From positions 3,350,501 through 3,414,500 of the forward strand of contig OY992839.1 of the NCBI GenBank assembly GCA_963921425.1: DNA of 64,000 nucleotides, in the 5' to 3' direction. Shown here one piece after another: positions 1-10,448 of the stretch (positions are counted from its first letter, which is position 1; the number at the start of each line of letters is the position of its first letter). The notes beneath the pieces were generated by a model, which was not told the origin of the DNA, ran no database searches, and saw only the letters and a list, made by a program, of their open reading frames with translations. The position numbers and the translations under genes are program-made. Origin of the DNA: Dryas octopetala. Its lineage: Eukaryota; Streptophyta; Magnoliopsida; Rosales; Rosaceae.

Positions 1-304
1 GATGTATGGTCAAGAAGGAACAGGAGGTCTTCCTTCATCTTCCAATTTACTGGTATGCCAACATTAAAAATAGACGTGAACTTCTTAGTTTTTTCCCTTC
101 TTCTGGCATACAGTTACTTGGAGGATATGTGAAGTACACATATTTGAGTTGGTTCGAAAATGTGTCCAATATGCCGAATTATATATTGATTTTTCCGAAT
201 ATGTTTTGAGTATCAATATTTGTTGACATCTTATGGATGCTGAAAAGAAGAAGTTAGATAAAGTGGGATGACTCTTCTTCTAAGAGCATCTTTTCCTGGT
301 GCAG
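1..304 (+). other. Intron of the LUG/LUH gene, left window edge
   Basis: AT-rich sequence ending in a polypyrimidine stretch and GCAG acceptor immediately before the first visible exon at 305. I see no coding similarity in it. The preceding exon lies outside the window. Confidence 0.6.
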
Positions 305-2550
305 GAAGACATTGAACGATTTGGAGATGTTGGTGCTTTAGAAGATAATGTGGAATCATTTTTGTCACATGATGGGGGAGACGGGAGGGATCTGTATGGA
401 ACAATTAAGCAGAGTCCGACTGAGCACCGTAAAGAGCCTTCTAAAGGTAACTTCAACTTATATACATTTTATATGAAGAGTGAGATTTTCTTCATTCTAC
501 TTAAGCCGTGGCCACACTCTCCAATTCAGGTTTTACGTTTGGTGAAGTTGGTTGCATACGGACTAGAAACAGCAAGGTTACCTGCTGTCACTTTTCTTCT
601 GATGGGAAGTTGCTGGCTAGCGCTGGACATGACAAAAAGGTATTTACATGGTATAATAAGACATATCAAAGATCATAGATGTTGTGATTTACTGATAAGA
701 TAGATACCTTTTTTGTTGGTATGAAGCATCAGTGTTTTGTGCAGTGTTAGTATGATCTCTTTGTTCAACACTAAATAGGAATGAATGGCTTGAACTTTTA
801 ACCCCAATCTTCGGGAAAAATTTCTTCATGCCATTAAATCAATAGATCCTTGGCCTAATGCATACCTGTACATTTCTTGTGATGTGGTATTTTTTAATCA
901 TTTTTATATGTTAAACGACATGACCTACTGGATTTTACAGTTCTCACTAGCTTCCATCAAGGTCAGGAACTCTGTTCCAAACAAGCAGGGTGCGCATGCA
1001 CATTGTTGAAGGAATGGAGAGGCCAAAAGTTAAAAGAAATAATAATTACTACTGGTTCAGTAGATAATATAGTTATTTATATGCATGTAAGGAAAGGTAT
1101 TATTAATTCTGGAGCTTAAAGGAATAAGAATAGTTATTTTGTTTGTTATATGTATCAGGTTGTCATCTGGAACATGGATACCCTGCAGACAGAGAGTACT
1201 CCTGAAGAACACAAGCTAATTATCACAGATGTTCGTTTTAGACCAAATTCATCTCAGCTGGCAACAGCTTCACTTGACAAAACTGTACGATTATGGGATG
1301 CAGCCAATGTAATTGTCTTTGCTCTCTTTGATGTATTATCAGCTTCAAATTGGGGTGTACCTTGATACATTAATAATTTCACCTTGGAGGGATTTTTATT
1401 TTATTATCTTTTATTTTTGTAATTCTAGCCTTTAGAAACCTTGTTTTAGAGGCTATGTTATGCGAGATATGGAGTTTGTGTAATTTGTATGCATTTTCAT
1501 TATACAGGTGTTGACTTATTTATCCTTTTTTGGCAGCCAAACTATTGTTTGCAAGCATTTACAGGGCACAATTCATCTGTTATGTCCCTTGACTTCCACC
1601 CAAAGAAGACTGATTTATTTTGTTCCTGTGATCATGACAATGAAATTCGCTACTGGAGTATCAATCCATTCTCCTGTACTCGTATTTCCAAGGTTTGTAA
1701 TCTTTTGTTCTTTCTTCCAAGTCTAGTGTTTTTTATTTATATAAAGCTGTATTGATCACCCCAAAAATTGTCCCTATCATTTGGAGCAGGGAGGTACTGC
1801 ACAAGTGAGATTTCAACCAAGAATTGGACAACTACTGGCGGCTGCATCGGATAAAGTTGTTTCCATCTTTGATGTCGAAACTGACAGGCAGACACGCTCA
1901 TTCCAGGTACCATGCCTGTAAATTTAGTATTTTGTGGCTGACTAACTAGTCTACCTGATTGGAAACGTTAGTCTGTTGCTTTAGGAACAAGTAAATAGAT
2001 CTTATTCGCTATACAATTTGATCATCAATTTAAATTTCAGGGGCACTCTGATATGGTAAACTACATTTGTTGGGATGCAAATGGAGATTATCTGGCATCT
2101 GTCAGTCAGAACTTGGTGAAGATTTGGTCGATAGCTTCAGGAGAGTGTATTCAGGAGCTCAGCTCTAACGGGAACCAGTTCCATTCTTGTGTCTTTCACC
2201 CAAGTTATCCAACTCTCTTGGTGATTGGAGGAATCTCGGTAATTTCTTACATTCTTCTAGCAATAATTTCATAAACAAATATGCAAGAAGCATGTGATCC
2301 TATATGTAGTAACTGGAATTGTTAATGGATTACAATGTATGTGAAATACATTGTTTTGTAAAAATCTGATTTACTGCTAATAGTTGCTTTCATGCTTGTT
2401 ATCTAGTCTTTGGAGCTGTGGAACATGGCTGAGAATAAGAGCATGACAATTTCAGCACACGAGAATATAATCTCAGCTCTGGCCCAGTCACCTGGCACCG
2501 GAAGGGTTGCATCCGCAAGTCATGACAGCTCCGTCAAGTTATGGAATTAA
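305..2550 (+). CDS. LUH: LEUNIG/LEUNIG_HOMOLOG WD40 transcriptional co-repressor, 3' part
   Basis: Partial gene; the N-terminal LUFS and Gln-rich part is upstream of the window. Seven exons read in one frame: 305-446, 530-639, 1159-1308, 1537-1692, 1790-1906, 2041-2238, 2407-2550, giving the last 338 residues and a TAA stop. The first exon has the family linker ([16 protein letters not shown]), followed by about seven WD40 repeats ([47 protein letters not shown]). Known role of the family: Groucho/Tup1-type co-repressors that work with SEUSS adaptors in the nucleus in flower, embryo and mucilage development. The linker resembles LUH, while some WD40 stretches ([18 protein letters not shown]) look nearer LUG, so the exact paralogue is uncertain. 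The WD40 propeller identity is firm. Positions 1-304 are read as intron. Confidence 0.93.
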
Positions 2551-4054
2551 ATTCTACTATTTTGGTGGTAACATCTTATATTCTTGGAGAGGCTTTGGTG
2601 CAGCAATCTGGAGGGGGAAGCAGTGGCAGACATGTAGAGTTCGGTTTCAAGTATAATATTATAGTAAATAGATTTCATATGCAGTATTTTAAAATATAAA
2701 TAGTTTATGAGTAAATTAATCTAAGCGAGTGGCTCTTCTAGGCGGGCAGCTGTGTGACAACACAACAGTGAAAGCCGCGCATTCGTGTAACATGCTATGG
2801 TCTCAACGCCCTTAATTTCTGGTCAAACATTTTTCTGATTAAAAGTAGAATGACTTTACTTTTTCTTTTGGGTTGGTTTCTTTTTCTAATCTAATTTGTT
2901 ATATAAATTCCTGATCTAATGATGATTTGTTTGTCTATTTCTTCTTAGGAAAGTACTAGTAATGGCCACACCCTTGTAATTGTCAAACTATTAATTTGTG
3001 CTTGAAAGTCGAAAAACAAAGTCACATATAATCCTTCGATGGTGGGTTGCTATTGAAACCCTCAAACCAAGAGTTTGGAAACTTGAGATATGAAATGTGG
3101 TAGAGTTGGAAAGCAAGCATGACTACAAGACAAAACATAGAACGAGTGGTTAAAGTGAAACCACAGTCAATCCTTTTCTCTAACATAATTGTAGCTATTA
3201 ATCATTGTTCAAGTCATATCAACGAGTCACTTTCCCATCTTACTTTTTTCACTATGTATTCTTTCCCAATAAGAAAAAGACGAATAATTTTTAATACTTT
3301 GCACCGTTTGAGAGTAGTGATTTAATATCTAATTATTTATCATAATTTTATAATTATTAGTCTCAACATGCGTTTCGCATGCTATCGTACTATCCTTTTG
3401 TAGCAGAAATGTTTTCTTATTTTCATTTTGTTTTCACAAGGTGAAAGAGTATGTACTCCAATCTTAATGTTCCTTTTGCTTTTGGCTTGTTTTGTGCAGC
3501 ATTTGTTTTTTTTTTTTCCTAGATATATTAAATTTGTTTAACAAATAATGTATTAGTATACAACTATAAGTATTAATATTTTACTAGTTAAAAAAGAACA
3601 CATATTTAAATAAAATAAAACACTACTACATTATTTGACCAATAGATTTTTGTAATTAAATTCTTAACCTTAACACTCTTAACTAAGGTCAAAGCATAGG
3701 AATGAATTTTTTTGAAAACTAGCCCTTTTTTGCTTGCTTCGAGAACTTTTAAACATTTTTTATAGTTTTAGAATAATAATTCTCGAGTGGTGTTCGAGTT
3801 TTTATCGAGTAGTGCTAAAAGTAGTCAACAAGATTCGAGCACCACTCAAGATGAGCTCAAAAACTATTTGAAGGTTATAATTCTAAAACTTGAAAAATAG
3901 GTTAAATAAATGTCTTAAATTTCTCCTAATTTTTCAATGGAGTATTGTAGTTTACAGAAGCATCCAAAACTAATAGATAGAGGGGAGTTGGACGTAATGT
4001 ACGTATGTATATAACCCCTAGAATAAAAGTTAAAACTGTTACTAAAAAGTCTAA
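2551..4054. other. LUG/LUH 3' UTR and intergenic DNA
   Basis: AT-rich, no gene recognised. The first few hundred bases are probably 3' UTR. At about 3755-3900 an imperfect inverted repeat is visible (TAGTTTTAGAATAATAATTC against GGTTATAATTCTAAAACTTG, each arm also holding a CGAG...GTGGTG..CGAG block). This could be a decayed small MITE. Confidence 0.5.
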
Positions 4055-4687
4055 GGGGGGGGCTATTCAGACCACCCAAATATGCTGAGTTCATCACCCC
4101 ATTAATTTTTTATTCCTTTTTGCCCATTTTGCCCTTGCATAAAAAAAAAAAACTCACCCCTCCAATTTTGGCCGATCACCCTTCCCAGCCCTCCCCACCG
4201 CCGGCGCGACCCACCCAGCCCTCCCTCTGGCCCGATCTCCCTTCTCTCTCTCTTCCCTCTCTCTGCCATCTTCTCTATCTCCCCTCTGTCTGCCTCCCTC
4301 CCTCACCGGACCACCATGGGTGGCCGGCGCGACCCCATAGACCTCCAGATCGGGGGTCGCGCCAGCCACCCATGGTGGTCCGGTGAGGGAGGGAGGCAGA
4401 CAGAGGGGAGAGAGAGAAGATGGCAGAGAGAGGGAAGAGAGAGAGAGAAGGGAGATCGGGCGGCAGGGAGGGCTGAGTGGGTCGCGCCGGCGGCGAAGAG
4501 GGCTGGGTGGGTCGCGCCGGCGGCGAGGAGGGCTGGGAGGGGTGGCCGGCCAAAATTGGAGGGTTGAGTTTTTTTTTTTATGCAGGGGCAAAATGGGTAA
4601 AAAGGGATAAAAAATCAATGGAGTGGTGAACTCAACATTTTTGGGTATTCAGGGTGATCTTAAAACACCCCCCCCCCCCCCCCGCCG
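4055..4687. mobile_element. Fold-back (MULE-type MITE) element with 9-bp target duplication
   Basis: A 633-bp element whose two halves are nearly complementary. The left arm (about 4062-4340) and right arm (about 4350-4665) share, in inverted orientation, the blocks GAGTTCA-CACC-CCATT, the poly-A next to CTCA-CCCTCCAATTTTGGCC, GGCGCGACCCACCCAGCCCTC, and a CT-rich stretch ending CCGGACCACCATGGGTGG. The element is flanked on both sides by the same 9 bases, AAAGTCTAA (4046-4054 and 4688-4696), which fits Mutator-like transposition. The outer ends are runs of G (8) and C (about 19), so exact termini are uncertain. Open frames of 75-154 codons on both strands are low-complexity products of the palindrome, not genes. 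It lies about 240 bp upstream of the PRT1 start codon. Confidence 0.8.
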
Positions 4688-4928
4688 AAAGTCTAAAAGT
4701 TAAAACTGGTGGGGACAAATAGCAGCCTAAATGAATCGCATGCATTGTCAGGGATGCCCCGGCATGCCCCCATGATGAAGATGTGACGTTTTAGGAGAAG
4801 AGAATGATAGAAGAGAAGAGAAAGCTAATAAACCTTTGTCTCTCCAAGCTTCGCTTCACACCCTCTCTCACCCTTTTAATCTCTCTCTGCAACTCTAGGG
4901 TTTCGCAAGATTTCTGTCAAATTCTTCA

Positions 4929-7900
4929 ATGGACGACGATCATCTAATCTCGGACGGCGTCGAATCGGAGGAAATCTCCGACTCCTTCCTCTGCTGCGTT
5001 TGTTTGTAAGTTTCCCTAATCCACCATAGCCTTCTGTTTTTTCTATGGATTCTAAGCAATTTGTCTCCCAATGTGCAAATTAGAAACTTGTAGTTTATTG
5101 CATGCCTATTTGCATCAATATATGAATCGAACATGTAGCTTATGCTGTGCATTTTCTTTTTGATGGTGCAGGGATCTTCTGTACAAGCCTATAGTGCTCT
5201 GTAAGTCACATTTCGTAAGCACTTTGTTACATGAATATTGCAAAATTTGTTCGAATCCTTTGATTATTGATATATTTGATTCTAATTTCCTCTCTGGGTT
5301 GCAGCTTGTGGTCATATTTCTTGTTTCTGGTGTGTGCATAAATCAATGAGCGGTCGACGTGAATCCCATTGTCCGCTTTGTAGGCATCCGTATTATTACT
5401 TTCCGACTGTCTGTCAATTGCTTCATATTGTGCTACTCAAGCTGTATCCTGTTGCCTATAAGAGAAGGGAATTGCAGATTCTGGGTATGCTATGCCTCAT
5501 CTTCTCATCTTTTTAATGCTGTGCTTGTTGTTTTATGTTTGTTCTATTTATGGATTAGTACTTTAATGTTGATCAGTTTTACAATGATAAGTATTTATGC
5601 CCAAAACTTTCAATTATTCTAGTTAATAATCATATTTGTGTCTCTGGGGTTAGAATAACTCATTCTATCAAATAACTTATTGGTAATTGTGTGCTGCTTT
5701 ACCAAAAAGATTGTTTGAATCTTCTAGCTTTACTTACTCTGATAGTTAGCAACTTAGAATTCACAGTTATCTTGACAGATGTTCTTCTGTTATTGTATAT
5801 CTTTTTTAACTCTGGTCAGTTTGCATAACACTAATTACCTTTATTGTTACCTTACCATGTTGCAGAAGAAGAGAAGATTAATGGATGCTTCTCGCCACAG
5901 TTCGATGCTCATGCATGCAGCTCACAAGCTAATCAAGACTTGAATATTCTGGGCAACTCTGCTTGCGAAGAATCTTGTGCAAATATGAACAAAATTGAGT
6001 CCATTTCACATATTCAGAATGGTGACACAACTATTTCGAAGCAAACCCATGGTGGAGATTATGAGGGAATTGAGAATGTTCCTAAGGAATTAAAGAATTC
6101 CCTGTTAAATCAGAATAGGCAGATTTCAGTTGCAGATGTGCTATGTGCCGCATGCAAGCAACTGCTGCTTTGTCCTGTCGTTCTTAACTGTGGCCATGGT
6201 ACATTGATTACTTAAAATTATTCAACTATATGTTATCAGGTTTCAGTCCTCTGTTCTGGAAAGTACTATATTGTTTCACACTTATTCTAATACTCCTTTT
6301 TTTTCTTACTGTACAGTATTCTGTGAAATTTGTATCATCAACCCGGATGAACAGATGCTTAGATGTCAAGTTTGTTCATGTTCTCATCCAGCAGGATTTC
6401 CAAAAGTTTGTTTGGAGCTTGGCCACTTCTTGGACAAACAGTTTCCTAAAGAATATGCACTGAGAAGAGATGCTGTACAGCTTAAACAAGCTGATATCAA
6501 GCATGTGAACCCAACTGCCTGTATGTTAACCAAATGCTCAGTTCCATTTTATTCTATTGTTCAAGTGTATCTTGATGTTCAGAATTTATGACATTGAGTA
6601 CACATGGTTAGTAGTACTTGTTCTATTTACTTTAGTTTCATTTAGTATGGCATAGGAAAATAGATGAAGGAGAGATTATATGCTTTTCCCCCAGTATTCC
6701 TAGGAATCCTAGGCTGAAAGTTGCATCAGCAATACTGAAAGGATATAGTTGTTTGTTTGATAACCTCTCTAAATCATTTTTGCTACCCGGTTGGAAGTAT
6801 TACATCAATTTACATGGGTTTCTAATTTTCTTGAATGGTTTGAACCAATTATTTCACTAATAAAGCCAAATTTCAGACTACTAAATATGATTAGTGAAAG
6901 CTTTTTGCCTGTTGAGTTGGCCTTTCACTGTACCAACAAGCAATACTACATAAAAGGTATCAAACTTGTTTAATCAAGGCTTGCAATAATTAAACACCTC
7001 GGTTTTGCCTTTCTTTATTTTGCCTTAATATCAACCAAAGAGTGATTATCCATTCTACACAAATCGTACTTGGTATAAAGTCAATCATATATATCTTAAG
7101 ATTTAGTTTATTTGCTATTCTGCTGTATTTCTATGATGCAAGTCTGTCATATTTTAGATTGTGCCAGTTAATAATGTTAGCGTATACTCACAGGTGAAAC
7201 ACAAGCTAGTAAAAAAGGAGAGAAGTTACCGTGGTTGTCTGACCCTCACTCACAATTTCACACGGGAGTTGGTTGTGATTATTGTGGGGTAATTTTCTTT
7301 CTCCCTTTCCCTGCAAATTGATGCTGTGATTTTAGTGGCATGGCATATAGCATGGATATTGCAAAATATTTTCTACTCTGTCTTTGTCTTTGATGTTTTG
7401 TGACAATGCAATGTGGATACCTAAGTAATACACAAGTCTTTGGACTTGAAGTTGATACATGGTACAAGTACAACATGTTTCAACTGGAATGTGTTTTCAA
7501 CTTCTCTATCTGCTATGTGAAGCGTGCAAAGTGTTGACATTATGATATAAGATCTAATGATCAGGACCATGAAAAGTTATAAGGATGACCAAAAACAGTA
7601 TATGCTACTTCCTTTTTGGTAGCCCTGGATTACAGGCAAAGTGTAAATGCATTTTTGTGTTTAAGTGTTTGCAAATTGTGCATGTTTGTTGGATTCTTAA
7701 TGGCTTAAATAGTTTCTGTGTGCCTGCGCCAGACTTTGTGTAGATGATACTACTTGAATGCGGCAATGCCTGTTCAAGTTTGCATCCTTCAATTAACCTC
7801 TATATGTTGGATTCATGATTATGCAGCAAAGTAACATCTTAGTTTTTGTCAGCAGATGTATCCAATAATTGGGGATAGATACAGATGCATGGATTGTGTT

Positions 7901-8242
7901 GAGAAAATTGGGTTTGACCTTTGCAGTGATTGTTATAATACAAGCTCCAAGCTTCCAGGTCGATTTAATCAGCAACATACCCCGGAACACAGGTTTCAGC
8001 TTGTACGATTCAACGTGCTTCATAATAAGTTAAAGGTAGTGACCGGACGCTTAGATGATGGTTCTGTTGCTCTTTTCATCACTAATATTACTGCAGAAAC
8101 TTCAGAAGAAGGAATCCTTTCTCCTGCTTTATCTATTGTTGCTCAGGAGGTTGCCGACAATCTATCGGCTGCTGCCCATGCTACCTCCACTAATAGTGGA
8201 GATGAACAAGATGACTCTCAACCCAGCATTGCTGAAATTTAG
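4929..8242 (+). CDS. PRT1: E3 ubiquitin ligase PRT1 (N-degron recognition)
   Basis: Seven exons: 4929-5005, 5172-5200, 5305-5484, 5866-6198, 6317-6520, 7194-7288, 7856-8242; 434 residues. The first ATG after a CT-rich leader starts the frame (MDDDHLISDG). The first RING finger has Cys22, Cys25, Cys37, His39, Cys42, Cys45, Cys58 and Cys61. A second RING follows in exons 4-5 (VLCAACKQLLLCPVV, CGHVFCEICI, CQVCSC). A ZZ-type zinc finger spans exons 6-7 (GCDYCG, RYRCMDCVEKIGFDLCSDCY, then HTPEHRF). RING-RING-ZZ order and length match plant PROTEOLYSIS1, the E3 that recognises proteins with aromatic N-terminal residues and sends them to the proteasome. The identification rests on the architecture, which is distinctive. 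The C-terminal acidic tail (SGDEQDDSQ) has no known function. Confidence 0.95.
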
Positions 8243-9730
8243 AGCCACTAAAACCGCATCTCTTGTGTGGCTTTTTGTAATTATCCTCTGAAATCTAGGT
8301 TTTTATTAGCAGATTGAAGCTTTTGGCGGCTTTTGCCCCCATGAAATATATTATCTTTCCCCAGGATTATATTCAGGCTCAGGCAGGGTCCATGTAAAGG
8401 AGTATATTATTGTACAGTTTTAGAACTTTGGTTGATCCGACCATGTTCAGTCTAATGGTGTATAAATTATTTATAAATGGATATAGTGCACTCCCATAAT
8501 ACAATCTACCAAAGTTTCTATTTGCACACACATTTTTGCTCATCACACCCAGCTCGTAAGAAAACTTCTAGCACCTTTCAATTTGCTAAGATTTGTTGAA
8601 TGTAAATGATACACAAATTTGAATGCAAGAATTTCTCATATAATTAAGAGCTCTGCCACTCTGGACAAAGCATAAAGGAACATAATGAAATCATTTAGGT
8701 GTCAGTGATACGGCCCAATAAATTAAACTGGGACAAGGCCCATAGCTTTAATCACTGATTATTATACGCCGGGCCAAATGTTGAGCCCATTGAAATTACT
8801 GTGTCAGCCAAAAAACAAAGACCCGTGAGAAGAAAACGCCACGCGCTCCGTGATTGGCTGGGACGGTACTGAACCCCCTTCCTACCCGCCTGTGATGAGC
8901 TTCCTCGTAAACCGTAACACGCAAGGCGCGTGATATCACGCGTTATGCACACCCGTGATTGTGCGAATGGAATCGTTGTTGTTGGGGAGCAGTGGCACCT
9001 GAGAGTTAGAGAAGCGGGAGGACGTGAAAAAAGGATTGAAAATAGTTGAGAGAGGAATTTTAGAGGAGTGAGTGAGAGAGGGCAGTGAGTGATGATTGGG
9101 TGGAGCAGCGACACACGTTGGCCACTTGTACGGCGCTTCCAGTCTTTCACGTCCTCCCTAGGGAATGAATGAATGAAGTAAGTCAGTGAATATTAAGTTA
9201 TTAACAAAGTAAAGTAAAAGTTAAAAAATTCAAGGGAGGGAGAGGGGGAGCTGTGAAATTTGTGTCCATGGGGGTTTGGGTTTTTAGGAGATTCCCTTGA
9301 AAGTTTAAACTAAAGTTTTAAGGGTTTCAGGGAAAAACCAAGGATTATTTTTATTGTGAGACTTGTGGCATACCTTTTGTGGCATCTGCTTACTTATATT
9401 ATTCATCACAAGTTCTTATGTAAGAGATATTCTCACAATGATATGAGACTTATGTTGGTGAATTTCACCTTATTATGCAAAAAAATTTCATGACATGATC
9501 TATATAAGAATTAGTGATTCATGTGAGTATAAGATATTTTGACACATTAATGACTAATCATCGATCATAAGTATGCGCATGGATGGACTTTTAATCTCAT
9601 TTCATTTCAATAGGGGTGAAACTTATCTGTAGATTCATTCAAAAAGTTTACATATATCAATTGAGCTTTTTTGTTTAAGCAAATCATATAAATTATTATC
9701 GAGTCATTTAAATGGTATAGAGGTCATTTT
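8243..9730. other. PRT1 3' UTR and intergenic DNA with site II-like motifs
   Basis: After the PRT1 stop the sequence is AT-rich to about 8690. At 8712-8717 and 8737-8742 lie GGCCCA and at 8784-8789 AGCCCA, the plant 'site II' (TGGGCY) element on the reverse strand. A relatively GC-rich stretch with CACGCG-type motifs follows to about 9160. No convincing gene starts on either side. A 132-codon frame on the minus strand (8752-9150) has no family resemblance and is not called. Confidence 0.45.
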
Positions 9731-10106
9731 TGAGAGTTAATTATATTTACACCCTCTGAGGTTTATCGTCTTTTCACATACACCCCTTGGAGTTTCAAAA
9801 ATTACACATACACCCTATGAAGTTCCAAAACTATTGCATATAACCCCTACAAGAGAAAAAAATAAATAAACAAAAAAGAAAATATTTGTATTGAGGTTGG
9901 ACCTTACACCTTGAGTAATCTTATTAGGCCATTTAACCCCTTAGTATGCTTTTTTGCATAATTTCTCATTATTTTTCGTCTCAATATAGGGAGTTATATG
10001 CAACAGTTTTGAAACCTTAAGGAGTGTATGTGTAATTGTTGAAACCCAATGAAATGTATTTGAAAAGACAATAAACCTCAGTGGGTGTAAGTGTAATTAA
10101 CTCTCA
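9731..10106. mobile_element. Fold-back MITE, about 376 bp
   Basis: Terminal inverted repeats TGAGAGTTAATTATATTTACACC (left) and GTGTAATTAACTCTCA (right, inverted). The inverted similarity runs through most of the element: left CACATACACCCCTTGGAGTTTCAA against right TTGAAACCCAATGAAATGTA. The element is bounded by TTTT on both sides, too short and simple to prove a target duplication. No coding capacity. Confidence 0.7.
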
Positions 10107-10267
10107 TTTTCTATCATGTAGTTTCTCTTTAATACAATAATCATATCATATAATTACATTTAATAATGAAAAATTTATAACTGTAAAAAAAACAAATTGA
10201 AATGTGATTTCTTACTATGAAACAAAGGTCTTGAAACCAAAGCCCTCATGGATTTGAGGTGACGAGC

Positions 10268-10440
10268 CGAGAGCAGATTTGGTACCCTGTTTTTGGTACC
10301 AGGTTGGTACCAGGCTTTGATCAAAGCCTTTGATCTTAGCTTTCTCTCTCTACTCTCTCTCTCTCTCCTCCAAGATCAATGGCTTTGATCAAAGCCTGGT
10401 ACCAGCCTGGTACCAAAAACTGGTACCAAATCTGCTCTCG
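10268..10440. mobile_element. Small hairpin MITE, about 173 bp
   Basis: Left arm CGAGAGCAGATTTGGTACC and right arm GGTACCAAATCTGCTCTCG are perfect inverted repeats. The symmetry continues inward through TTTTTGGTACCAGG and GGCTTTGATCAAAGCC to a CT-rich loop. Flanks TGACGAGC and TGAGGAGC differ by one base, so a degraded 8-9 bp target duplication is possible (hAT- or MULE-like). Non-coding. Confidence 0.7.
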
Positions 10441-10448
10441 TGAGGAGC

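Noticed and set aside
4120..4618. Several overlapping 75-154 codon frames on both strands
   Set aside because: They are Pro/Ser- or Arg/Glu-rich translations of a palindromic mobile element, lack introns and start context, and mirror each other.
8891..9001. Possible C/D box snoRNA (GTGATGA followed by CTGA)
   Set aside because: Spacing is about 110 bases, the flanks do not pair as a terminal stem, and no C'/D' boxes are convincing.
8752..9150. 132-codon minus-strand frame
   Set aside because: No family motif, no supporting splice structure, and it overlaps a promoter-like stretch. Composition explains it.
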